Origin: Candidatus Kapaibacterium sp.
Lineage (GTDB): Bacteria > Bacteroidota > Ignavibacteria > Kapaibacteriales > UBA2268
Assembly (NCBI GenBank): GCA_026390695.1
Contig: JAPLFL010000017.1
Location: forward strand, 1 to 47,902
Length of the DNA stretch: 47,902 nucleotides
Reading direction: 5' to 3'
The notes below the pieces were generated by a model, which did not search any database, was not told where the DNA came from, and was given only the letters and a program-made list of their open reading frames with translations. The first letter of the stretch is position 1, and every line of letters begins with the position of its first letter. Shown in pieces: positions 8,318-17,000 of this stretch. The position numbers and the translations under genes were made by a program.

Positions 8318-8930
8318 CCGCCCTGGATGTTTTATCCGGCGGGAATCCCCTCCGCAGGGCTTTCTTATTCCCCCCTGCTCCTCTTCTGCAAATTCCAGCA
8401 TAAAGCATCGCCGCTTTGCCAATAAAGACATCCAATGTTTTGAAAACATTGGATGTCTAAATTTCCTTCCTACGGGCTGTTTTATCCGGCGGGCTTCCCC
8501 TCCGCAGGGCTTTTTTATTTCCCCACCTTCCCGCTTCTGCATATTCCAGCATAAAGCAGCGCCGCTTTGCCAATAAAGACATCCAATGTTATGAAAACAT
8601 TGGATGTCTAAATTTCCTTCCTACGGGCTGTTTTATCCGGCGGGCTTCCCCTCCGCAGGGCTTTTTTATTTCCACATTTCCGCTTCTGCAAATTCCAGCA
8701 TAAAGCATCGCCGCTTTGCCAATAAAGACATCCAATGTTATGAAAACATTGGATGTCTAAATTTCCCCTCCCGTCGGATGTTTTATCCGGCGGGAATCCC
8801 CTTCCACAGGGCTTTTTTATTTCCCCCCTTCCCGCTTCTGCAAATTCCAGCATAAAGCAGCGCCGCTTTGCCAAAGCAATGTTTGTCTCATCTCAAAATC
8901 ATTTTGCATTTTTCATTCTGTTTCACAATT
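8318..8930. repeat. Right cluster of the ~150-bp hairpin repeat
   Basis: At least three full units plus a partial one at each end. The palindrome AGACATCC...GGATGTCT starts at 8426, 8577 and 8726, giving spacings of 151 and 149 bp. Unit order is the same as in the left cluster. The last unit ends GCCAAAGCAATGTTTGTCTCATCTCAAAATCA, and the corresponding TGTTTGTCTCATCTC appears in the left cluster near 7560. Units differ by scattered substitutions, including the hairpin tip (TTTTG versus TTATG). The overlapping minus-strand gene at 8913 starts outside and only its last codons touch the repeat. Confidence 0.85.
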
Positions 8931-9461
8931 TTCATCAAGTTCTGCTTGTGGTGATGCTCCAATACTGACTTTATTAATTCGTTCGGCAATAGCTTTGGTA
9001 AAACACTGAATATTTGGGTTCAATGGTTTATTGATTGAGAAATATTCAAAGTTATCATGTTCATCTAATTTGTACTCGGAGTAGTAAGCAGTATTCTCAT
9101 CAATATATTCCAAGAGCATGTAATACGGAATTATCGTTGAATAAACATTGGGCGGATAAGCAAAGCCTAAACCTATAAAATGAGCTTCACCTTTTTGAGT
9201 TGGCTTTGGCAGCTCGATGATAAGGATTTCTGTACCTTTGAAAAATTCTACTCCATCATTTTCATCAAAAATATAAGAACTAATGCTCCAGTTGGGTTTG
9301 TTGCAAGTGGAGTAAGAGTTGGTGGGCATGATATTTTTGTCCCAAAGTGCATTCAGAATAGCAATTCTCTCTTCGTTGACTGCATTGAAGAATACATCGA
9401 AATTCTCAAAGAAATAATTTCTGAAATGGCTGTGGGTGAAGGTTAGCTGTGAAGAATTCAT
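8913..9461 (-). CDS. Hypothetical protein
   Basis: 182 residues, mixed composition, no signal peptide, no membrane segment, no motif I recognise. Segments such as GTEILIIELPKPTQKGEAHF and FAYPPNVYSTIIPYYMLLEY suggest an alpha/beta fold. Its last ~18 nucleotides run into the end of the hairpin-repeat cluster, so the repeat may have replaced the original 3' end. It stands alone: a gene-free gap and a palindrome lie upstream. Confidence 0.5.
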   Translation of the reverse strand: MNSSQLTFTHSHFRNYFFENFDVFFNAVNEERIAILNALWDKNIMPTNSYSTCNKPNWSISSYIFDENDGVEFFKGTEILIIELPKPTQKGEAHFIGLGFAYPPNVYSTIIPYYMLLEYIDENTAYYSEYKLDEHDNFEYFSINKPLNPNIQCFTKAIAERINKVSIGASPQAELDENCETE

Positions 9462-9583
9462 TTACTATTTACTCATTCATTCAAAACACAAAATTACAAA
9501 AATTATTTCACTCCCCTAACAAAAGAAATAAATATTTTTTGTTTCATAGCATCTAATGCTGAATTTGGAGGACTCATTTGATA

Positions 9584-9605
9584 TTTTCGCCAAAAGTGGC
9601 GAAAA
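9584..9605. promoter_or_regulatory. Palindrome TTCGCCA-N4-TGGCGAA, copy 1
   Basis: A 9-nt perfect inverted repeat (TTTTCGCCA / TGGCGAAAA) around AAAG, in the gap between the 8913 and RhuM-remnant genes. The same core is at 32177-32194 and 35292-35313, both in gaps ahead of element genes. Shape and position suit a binding site for a dimeric protein; as RNA it would also be a short hairpin. Confidence 0.5.
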
Positions 9606-9684
9606 ACAATCAAAAGGAATTTGAACTTTAAAGAAATCCTGAATAGTTTAGGCATCTTTATTCCTTGAAACTCAAAATAGGTAA

Positions 9685-10726
9685 CTAATCAGTTTTATTC
9701 TTACTTATTTTTTTGGTTTTCTTCGGTTCAATTTGCTTCACAGCTTTATCAAAATCACTTTCAAGTTTATCATTTTCCTCTACTCTCTTAATATGGAATT
9801 TTTCATATTCGTTGTGTGAATGCTCAATTGCCAGTTGGTGAGAAATCTTACCGGAATGAGTTAAAATATCTCGGTCATTGAGATTCAAAAAACCGTCCAA
9901 TTTACTAATCCAATCCTGCATATTCATTGGTATTCTTCTCATTGCCTGTCCTTCGGCAAATACAAGATATTGTTCAGTTAAATTATTCGTGCCGATAGTT
10001 CATCTTCCGACAAATAATTTTTAGCAATTTCTACATCTTGCTTCCTCACTTTTGTCCCACGCTAAGTTGTTAACCCCATATTGTTTTTTTTACTGTCCGC
10101 TCTTTCAAAGATAATTTCAGCAGCAGTTTTGCCTGTAATTGCCCAGTGCATTTTATTTTGAACTGTTTTGAAGAAGTTAATGCTTATTTCTAATGTTGGG
10201 TCATAATCAACACTGGTAGCGTATATGTCGGTAATCTTTTGATAAAAACGCCGTTCAGAGGTTCGTATATCCTGAATACGTCTTAGCAGTTCTTCAAAAT
10301 AATCATAGGGCTGGTCAGGGTTTTTGAGCCTTTCGTCATCAAGAACAAACCCTTTTATGATATACTCTTTTAATCTTTGAGTAGCCCATTGCCGGAACTT
10401 TGTGGCAACATGGCTCTTAATACGATAGCCAACTGAAATAAATGCATCAAGGTTGTAGAATTTCTGCTTTCGTTCAACATTTCTATCACCCTCAAGTTGA
10501 ACTATTAAGAAATCCTTAATAGTTGGCTCTGATTCTAACTCCCCATCTTCAAATATACTATTTAAGTGCATATTGATATTTGGCACTGTCGTTTGAAACA
10601 ACTCTGCCATCATTTTCTGAGTTAGCCAAACTGTCTCATTTTCAAGACGGACTTCAAGATTGTTTTGCCGTCTTCGGTTTGATAGATTATTATTTGTCTT
10701 GCTTGTTTTTCAGTTTCTTTTTTCAT
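9685..10726 (-). pseudogene. Broken RhuM-family gene
   Basis: Homologous along its length to the intact RhuM gene next to it (10964-11971) but with three lesions. Reading leftward from ATG 10726: a frameshift after the start QIIIYQTEDGKT (near 10660-10670); then a good frame to NNMGLTT, where the expected Trp is TAG (10062-10064); then a second frameshift inside ...NYLSEDELS (near 9998-10005) before EQYLVFAEGQAMRRIPMNMQ. The C-terminal part survives to 9685. The protein would be a DNA-binding RhuM/Rha-like factor. It is the outermost of the genes added downstream of the methylase. Confidence 0.85.
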
Positions 10727-10768
10727 TTATACCTCATATCAAAAATCATTAAAGACATTTCCAAACCC

Positions 10769-10894
10769 TTGGAGAAGGTTTCCACGACGTTGGAAGACAA
10801 TTCCACGCCCTTGGAAAAGGTTTCCACGATGTTGGAAGAGGTTTCCACGGTGTTGGAAGACATTTCAACGACGTTGGAAAAGGTTTTGTTAATC
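10769..10894. repeat. Six 21-bp units (type B) upstream of broken RhuM
   Basis: Units begin TTGGAGA/TTGGAAG/TTGGAAA at 10769, 10790, 10811, 10832, 10853 and 10874; most continue ...TTTCCACG. TTGGAA and TTCCA are inverted copies, so each junction TTCCACGACGTTGGAA is a near palindrome. The array sits 43 bp before the ATG of the broken RhuM gene on the minus strand. The open frame across it (LEKVSTT-type heptads) has no ribosome site. Same units recur at 12002 and 13217. Confidence 0.85.
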
Positions 10895-10899
10895 ATTTT

Positions 10900-10956
10900 T
10901 TACTCTTTTTCAATAATTTTTATCTATTCATAGGTCAAATGAAAGGTTTATAAGCC
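10900..10956 (-). pseudogene. Decayed copy of the Eco57I-gene 3' end
   Basis: 57 bp that align base for base with the copy at 12061-12117, ending ATTATTGAAAAAGAGTAA, but with substitutions that introduce stops (TGA, TAA) in the middle. It lies between the stop of the intact RhuM gene and the array ahead of the broken RhuM gene. Confidence 0.65.
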
Positions 10957-10963
10957 ATGTTAT

Positions 10964-11971
10964 CTATTTCTTGCTGATTTTTTTAATTTCTTTGTCCAAA
11001 TCCGAAATATATTTTTTATCTTGTTCTATTCTAAACTGTTCAAATTCTTGATGAGCCTTCTCAACGGCATGCTCATGGCTAATATTTCCTGCATTTGGCA
11101 GTATTTCCAAACTATTACTTTCTAAAAATTTATTGGTTCTTTCTAACCAATCTTTCATATTCATTAATTGGTTTCTTCTGGCTTGGAACTCAGCCAAATC
11201 TAAGAAAGCACTTACTAACAAATTTAAATCTCCAATTTCATTCTCGGCTAAATAATTCTTTGCAATGCTCACATCACTTTTTAAAATTTTTCCATTAGGG
11301 GAGTTTTTCCAAGAAGTTAGCCCCATATAATCTTTGTTTTTATTGGCTCTGTTAAAAATATTTTCCTCTGCCGTTTTGCCTGTAATAGCAAAGTGTAATT
11401 TATTTTGTACCATTTTATAAAATAATTTGGTTTCTTCGGCATTTTTATTGTAATCAGCGCTGCATTGCTCAAAAATATCGCCTAATTTTTGATATAATCT
11501 GCGTTCGCTTGCTCGAATTTCCCGAATGCGTTCCAGTAGCTCATCAAAATAATCTTTGCCAAAAGGTTTGCCGTTTTTGAGCATTTCATCATTAAGCACA
11601 AAACCCTTTATAATAAATTCTTTCAGTGTTTGAGTAGCCCAAATCCTGAATTGCGTAGCTTGTTTTGAATTCACGCGGTAGCCAACTGCTATAATAGCAT
11701 CGAGGTTATAATAAGATGTTTTATACTTTTTACCATCACTGGCAGTTGTTTCCAAAATGGAAACAACTGAATTTTCATCCAACTCGCCCGATTCAAATAT
11801 GTTTTTCAAGTGCTTACTTATAGCTGGCACTTCTACTCCAAACAACATAGCAATTGCTTTTTGCGGCAGCCAAAAGGTTTCGTCATTGTAAACAACATTA
11901 ACAGTGACCTTACCTTCAGGTGTTTGGTAAATAATAATCTCATTCTTTTGTTTTTCAATTTCTTTTTTCAT
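10964..11971 (-). CDS. rhuM: Virulence RhuM family protein
   Basis: 335 residues, full length for the family. The N-terminal half is Rha/KilA-like and DNA binding: IIIYQTPEGKVTVNVVYND, WLPQKAIAMLFGVEVPAISK (helix-turn-helix), YYNLDAIIAVGYRVNSKQAT and FRIWATQTLKEFIIKGFVLN. The C-terminal half has the family's MGLTSWKNSP and IGDLNLLVSAFLDLAEFQAR segments. RhuM is named from a Salmonella pathogenicity island; its biochemical role is not settled, but it is frequent cargo in restriction loci. Here it follows YhcG in the same direction, separated by a methylase-tail copy and a short 21-bp array. Confidence 0.9.
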   Translation of the reverse strand: MKKEIEKQKNEIIIYQTPEGKVTVNVVYNDETFWLPQKAIAMLFGVEVPAISKHLKNIFESGELDENSVVSILETTASDGKKYKTSYYNLDAIIAVGYRVNSKQATQFRIWATQTLKEFIIKGFVLNDEMLKNGKPFGKDYFDELLERIREIRASERRLYQKLGDIFEQCSADYNKNAEETKLFYKMVQNKLHFAITGKTAEENIFNRANKNKDYMGLTSWKNSPNGKILKSDVSIAKNYLAENEIGDLNLLVSAFLDLAEFQARRNQLMNMKDWLERTNKFLESNSLEILPNAGNISHEHAVEKAHQEFEQFRIEQDKKYISDLDKEIKKISKK

Positions 11972-12001
11972 ATTTATCTCAAGTTAAAGTTTATTAAAAA
12001 C

Positions 12002-12055
12002 ATTTTCACGACGTTAGAAGACATTTCCACGACGTTGGAAGATGTTTTGTTTATC
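12002..12055. repeat. Short 21-bp array (type B) upstream of RhuM
   Basis: About two and a half units, TTAGAAGACATTTCCACGACG at 12014 (shown as one 21-bp unit by position 12014-12034) and TTGGAAGATG from 12035, preceded by CATTTTCACGACG. It is 30 bp before the RhuM start codon. Same sequence family and gene-relative position as the arrays at 10769 and 13217. Confidence 0.75.
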
Positions 12056-12060
12056 ATTTT

Positions 12061-12117
12061 TTACTCTTTTTCAATAATCTTTATCTCTTCTTCAGTCAAA
12101 TCATACAATTTATAAAC
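12061..12117 (-). pseudogene. Intact copy of the Eco57I-gene 3' end
   Basis: Translates in one frame to VYKLYDLTEEEIKIIEKE plus TAA. The real methylase at 14062-17490 ends VYKLYDLTEEEIKIVEGRK. So the last ~18 codons of that gene are duplicated here, 10 bp after the YhcG stop (12128), with no gene body attached. A decayed version is at 10900-10956 and a shortened one at 13306-13350. Confidence 0.85.
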
Positions 12118-12127
12118 CAATTAATTA

Positions 12128-13195
12128 TTATTCTTCCTTTTTAGAGGTCTCTAATAGCCATTGCCATTCTTCAGATGTCGGCAACTTCCCTTTATATTCA
12201 TCCGGCAACTGAGGGTAAAGTTGATAAGTGGCAACACCAATTGGATTAGCTTTTGACCGTAAACTAATTTCAACTTCCAATTTATCCTTTTCTGCACATA
12301 AAATAATTCCAATTGAAGGGTTGTCGTCATTAGCTTTTTCAGTATCATTTAATACTTCAAGGTAAAAATCCATTTTTCCGGCATATTCAGGTTTGAATGC
12401 TCCGGTTTTGAGTTCTATTGCAATTAATGATTTTAAAAAACGGTGATAGAATAGCAAATCTATAAAATATTCCTTTTCTCCAAGTGTAATGCGGTACTGA
12501 CTCCCGATAAAGCAAAATCCGTAACCAAGTTCTATTAGAAAATCTTTTAATTTTGAAAGCAACCTTTTTTCCAATTCAAATTCTCTAACTAATTGAGATA
12601 AACCCAGAAATTCTAAATTTATTTTGCTTTTTAGCATCTCATCTGCTTGCTCAACAAGGTGAGATGGCAATGTTTTTCCAAAATTATGATGCTTTTCGAT
12701 TTTTGAGTTATTGTAAGCGTTTGCTTTAATCTGGTTTAAGAGTACATTTCTTGTCCATCCAAAATTTTCAGTACTTTCCAAATAATATTTTCTTTCGTTA
12801 TCATCCTTTATCTTTTGCATAATCAATACGTTATGACCCCACGGTATTTCTCCAACAAGCTGTTGGAGATTTGGAAAATCACAATATTCAAGATAAAATT
12901 GGCGAGAAAGCCACAAATTTTGTGGTGAGAATCCGGTTACATACGGAAATTCTCTTTTTAAGTCCTTCGAAAGTATTTCAACAACAGAATTGCCCCAGCC
13001 AAGTTCTTGCTGTTTTTCGACAATCATTTTTCCGATAAACATATACAAGCCGACAAATGTTCGATTTACCGATTTTGAAGCTTGAACCTTACTCTCAATA
13101 ATTTGGTTCTTTATGTCATGCAAAAATACACTATATTCATGCAGGTCTGAAAAGATGGGTTCGGTTCTGCTTTTTACTATATTTTCTTTTTTCAT
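12128..13195 (-). CDS. yhcG: YhcG/DUF1016 PD-(D/E)XK nuclease (first copy)
   Basis: 355 residues, two domains typical of YhcG. Residues ~15-170 are the helical DUF1016 N-terminal domain (VGLYMFIGKMIVEKQQELGW, FSPQNLWLSRQFYLEYCDFP). The C-terminal half is a PD-(D/E)XK nuclease fold with FIDLLFYHRFLKSLIAIELK, carrying the conserved D and ExK. The protein probably binds or cleaves nucleic acid; no pathway is established. It is only distantly similar to the second YhcG at 17483-18544, so it is not a recent local duplicate. Upstream lies a 21-bp array and a shortened methylase-tail copy. Confidence 0.9.
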   Translation of the reverse strand: MKKENIVKSRTEPIFSDLHEYSVFLHDIKNQIIESKVQASKSVNRTFVGLYMFIGKMIVEKQQELGWGNSVVEILSKDLKREFPYVTGFSPQNLWLSRQFYLEYCDFPNLQQLVGEIPWGHNVLIMQKIKDDNERKYYLESTENFGWTRNVLLNQIKANAYNNSKIEKHHNFGKTLPSHLVEQADEMLKSKINLEFLGLSQLVREFELEKRLLSKLKDFLIELGYGFCFIGSQYRITLGEKEYFIDLLFYHRFLKSLIAIELKTGAFKPEYAGKMDFYLEVLNDTEKANDDNPSIGIILCAEKDKLEVEISLRSKANPIGVATYQLYPQLPDEYKGKLPTSEEWQWLLETSKKEE

Positions 13196-13216
13196 ATATA
13201 TCTCAAATTAAAGTTC

Positions 13217-13300
13217 ATTAAAGACATTTTCACGACGTTAGAAGACAATTCCACGATGTTGGAAGACAATTCCACGCCCTTGGAAAAAGTTTTGCAGAAC
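13217..13300. repeat. 21-bp array (type B) upstream of first YhcG
   Basis: Units at 13238 (TTAGAAGACAATTCCACGAT), 13259 and 13280 (TTGGAAAAAGTTTTGC), with a partial one before them. It lies ~25 bp before the YhcG start codon on the minus strand. The immediate flank, TTCATTAAAGACATTT, is also shared with the array ahead of the broken RhuM gene. Confidence 0.8.
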
Positions 13301-13305
13301 ATATT

Positions 13306-13350
13306 TTAATTCCCTTCAATAATCATTATCTTTATTTCAATTTATAAATC
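13306..13350 (-). pseudogene. Shortened copy of the Eco57I-gene 3' end
   Basis: On the minus strand, TTTATAAATTG followed by AAATAAAGATAATGATTATT and GAAGGGAATTAA. This aligns with the methylase tail but lacks ~15 internal bases. It sits between the RAYT gene and the array ahead of YhcG, at the same relative place as the two other copies. Similarity is weaker than for 12061-12117. Confidence 0.5.
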
Positions 13351-13390
13351 TAAAAACAAAAGCGTCAATTTCATTTTTCATTTCTGGGGT

Positions 13391-14062
13391 TTATGAATGA
13401 ACAGACGGGGGCGTCTGTTCTACTTTGCTATTATCCCAATAACATTTATAATTATAACCATTTTCAATTAATCCTCTTTTAACAGGATTATTCAAAATAT
13501 AGTTCATTTTTTCAAATAGTTCCTCATCATTTCTGATAATTCTATCAAAAGACTCAGCTTGAAATATATGTTTAATTGGTAGCTCAGACACCTCCGTCTG
13601 AGCATGTTTCCCCATTTGAATCAAATGTTTTAGAATTTGTTTCGCTGCATATCCTTTAATTGCTTGCATAATCTTTGATAGATTTACGTATTTATTTGTT
13701 TCAATTTCTTTAGGTTGTAGAATTATATGAACATGGTCAGGCATTATTACAAAAGAAAATAAGTCATAATCAAATTTACTGTAATGAATAATATTATCGT
13801 ATATAATTTGTTTTGAAGTACTATTGAGAATCAATTTATTATAAGTTCTGAAGGTTATAAAATATATACTTCCCGGATTCTGCCAATGAGGTAGATTTCG
13901 GCGAGTAGTAACAAATTCTCTTATTGCATTACGAGCTACCGGTAGCTCCGTATGTTCTACCGGTAGCTCGGACGCCCTCATCTGAGCATTTATCACTGTC
14001 TGAGTCGGTAATTTGTCTGAGGAATTAACAGACGGGGGCGTCTGTTCTACTACTTTGCTCAT
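13391..14062 (-). CDS. IS200-like REP-associated tyrosine transposase (RAYT)
   Basis: 223 residues from ATG 14062 (a GTG one codon earlier is also possible). The core is a Y1 HUH transposase: FITFRTYNK strand, PDHVHIIL (HxH metal site), KIMQAIKGYAAKQI with the likely nucleophilic Tyr, and FDRIIRNDEELFEKMNYILN. By family it is a single-copy domesticated IS200/IS605-like enzyme that acts on REP hairpins. Unusually, hairpins with a CAGACG...CGTCTG core lie inside the gene: at both ends (encoding EQTPPSV each time), at 13582-13603 (HAQTEVSELP) and at 13966-13987. It overlaps the methylase stop, so it was inserted right at that gene's 3' end. Confidence 0.85.
   Translation of the reverse strand: MSKVVEQTPPSVNSSDKLPTQTVINAQMRASELPVEHTELPVARNAIREFVTTRRNLPHWQNPGSIYFITFRTYNKLILNSTSKQIIYDNIIHYSKFDYDLFSFVIMPDHVHIILQPKEIETNKYVNLSKIMQAIKGYAAKQILKHLIQMGKHAQTEVSELPIKHIFQAESFDRIIRNDEELFEKMNYILNNPVKRGLIENGYNYKCYWDNSKVEQTPPSVHS
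13399..13420. repeat. REP-like hairpin at the 3' end of the RAYT gene
   Basis: GAACAGACG / CGTCTGTTC arms of 9 nt around GGGG. Identical core to the hairpin at 14027-14046 at the other end of the gene, in the same orientation. It lies within the last coding codons. Confidence 0.75.
14027..14046. repeat. REP-like hairpin at the 5' end of the RAYT gene
   Basis: AACAGACGGGGGCGTCTGTT: 8-nt arms, GGGG loop. Together with 13399-13420 it brackets the transposase gene as REP sequences bracket other RAYT genes. Confidence 0.75.
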
Positions 14063-17000
14063 CACTTCCTTCCCTCCACAATCTTTATCTCTTCTTCTGT
14101 CAGATCATAAAGCTTATAAACCATTAAATCAATTTCTTTTTCTTCCTTGCCCGAATCTTTACCTTGTTCTTTTTTATCAAGAATGATATTTACCAAATCA
14201 ATAAAAGGTTTTTGTTCTTTTTTATCAATTTTTGGGATAGGAAGATTCTCAATAAATATTTTCCTGACTTCTAATCCTTTTAAACCTAAACCGGAACATA
14301 ATTGACGAAGCATAAAATCAGTTGCTTTGGAATTTAAAAGGGCTAAAAGAAATTTAATTCCTATTTTTTCTGCTGTAAGTATAAATGATTTATCATTTGA
14401 AAAAGTTAATGTGTTAGAATAAGAAAAACATGGAGCTTGAGTCATATTTGGATAAACTATTTTTTCTTTTCCAAATTCTTCTATGTAGGCACAATTCCTA
14501 AGATTATAAGATGTATCACCTTGGTCTTCTCTATCAAATAATCCTTTTGCCTTTTTTGCATTATCACCGAATAGTCCAGCAATTCTGCTTAATTCAATAT
14601 CTTCTAAATGTTTCTTAATTACTGGGAATTTATTAATATCAATTCTTGGAATATTCTTTTCTTTTATTCCATTATGAGAATTAATCAACCACAAATCAGC
14701 AAATTCAGCTTTATATCTTTTAATATCACGACCACGGAGAATAGGTTTGATAATTTCGGCATTCTTTGGGTCGGCAGCAATAAGTTCATCTTTCTTTTTG
14801 CCGTCAATAATAAATGCTTCATTGAAACCTGTTAAAACTCCACGATAGATTTTAATATCCCAATCTTTAAGAGGAGTTCCAATTGCTTCAATTTTTTCTT
14901 TTATTCTTTGTTCAATATTGGAAGAAATAACCCAGCTATCCTTGCTATGTTTTGGCATTAATTGTTTATGCTTATCAAAGTATTCTTCGATAGACATATT
15001 TATTTTAAAATCAGTAGAAATATTACACGCATAAGTTATATTTGATTGATTTACTTGAGATGATTTTTTTACAACTATTATATTTGTATCAACAGTTGCT
15101 GATTCAAAAACTTTAAATCCCCCAAAGTCAACCAATTTCATAGGAATTGTATTGCTTGAAAGGAAATGACGAAGATTCTCACCATATCCTGCACGCATCC
15201 ACTTGTTGGAAGTAATGAAACTTAAAAAACCGGAATACTTTAGAATATCGATACCTTTTTCAATAAATAAAGAATAAATATCACCGGAACGAGTAAATGT
15301 CTGAAAATTTTGATTCTCGTATAAATCTGCTAACAATCCATAATCCTTTTGGAGTTGAATATACGGCGGATTTCCAATAACAATATCAAAACCGCCTTTA
15401 TCAAATACATCAGCAAAAAATAAATGCCATAAAAAATAGGGTCTTATTGTTGAATTTTCATACTCAATAAGTTTTTTCCTTGATTCTGTCTTTTTACTTA
15501 ATAGTAATTTACGTTTTTCAATTTCTTTGATTTCTTTACATTTTTCAAGGTAAATCTTTTTCTGATGGTCTTTTAAATTTTCTGTGTTGTTCTTTAATTT
15601 TTGGTCAAAATTAGCAATCTCAATCAATAGTTGATTTTCATAGCTTTCTAATGCTTTGTCAATATGATTCATCACAATTTTATCGATTGTTCTATGTATT
15701 ATTTCTTTTCTTGATTTTTCTTCTTCCCTAAAATAATCAACAATAAGGCTTTTAATATTTAACCTATCTTCATTAGAAAATTCATAGTTAACTTCAGGTT
15801 CATTGAAAATATTTTGCTGATAAATAGTAATATTAATTTCATCCATTATTGCTGCCTTACTCAAATCAACACCTTCAAAGCTCTCAATCAAACTATTCCC
15901 TTGCATAATTTTATAGTCAAGGTTTGGCAGGGCTTGTGGCTTTTCTTCATCAACAACTAAAGCTAACCAAAAACGAAGGCGAGCTATTTCTACAGCGCCA
16001 TTTTCAATATCAACACCATAAATATTATTCTGAATAATTTCCTTCTTAATCTCAGCAGGACTAAATGATTCAGAAGTTCTGAGATGTGGGTAAAGAAGCC
16101 GACGGCAGTCAAATATTTCTTTTAGCAATCCCATTGGAAAAGCACCTGAACCAATTGCCGGGTCGCATATTTTTACATCTTTCAGTAATTTATTTATTTG
16201 AATAGCTTTTCTTTGCTCTGTCAGTGCATCACTTACTTTATTAATTCGGACAAAATTTTCAATATCCTCTTTTTTATCATTTGGTAAGTGGGTATGCAGG
16301 TACTCAATCAGGCTCTCATGGCACATATAATGGACAATTTCTTTTGGGGTATAGAATGCGCCTTTTTCTCGGTTTTCTTCTAACAAATTCTCAAAAATAT
16401 GACCTAACATTTCCGGGTCAATTCCTACTTCACTATCATAAGGGTCGTTTTCATCAATTGTGAAATTATATCTCTCAAAGAAGTCTAATAAACCTCCGAA
16501 TAATTCTTCCGGGAAATCAATAACATTGGTATAAGAAATATCCGTATCAAACAAACCGCCGTTCAGATAAGGAATTTTAATATTTTCGCCAAGTTCAGTA
16601 GGAGCTATATCTTTTGTTCTTTTAAAATTCAAAGTTTCAAAGAATAAAGTTCTTAAAGTTTTGCTGTGAAAATGTTCTTTATCCTGAGAATTATTATAAA
16701 GAGATTGAATGAATTTTTTATCTCCATTTTTCCATTCAGCCTGTTCTACCGGAACACCCATCCAACCTTTTTTCTGCAAGAACTGAAGAAATACAAGTCT
16801 TCCGAGAAGTTTTTTAGTGTAATCTCGAATAGGTTTAGCGTTTATATCCTTCCAGCCCTTTTCAAGTTCAATATCATTGCCGAGTATAATTTTTCTGTTA
16901 TGAGCATTTTTTGCCAAATGGTAGCTAAATTTTTCAAAATACTCCTTATAAGATTTAAAAAATTCCTTGTTAAGTTTTTCAACGGAAAAAGCTTCATACA

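Noticed and set aside
7315-8874. Several long open frames across the hairpin repeats on both strands.
   Set aside because: They are translations of the repeat units (for example AKRRCFMLEF recurring), with no ribosome sites and disrupted boundaries between units.
7351-8930. Integron cassette array (repeats as attC sites around a toxin-antitoxin cassette).
   Set aside because: No attC core sequences and no integron integrase are visible; the repeat contains a long near-perfect palindrome and extra modules instead.
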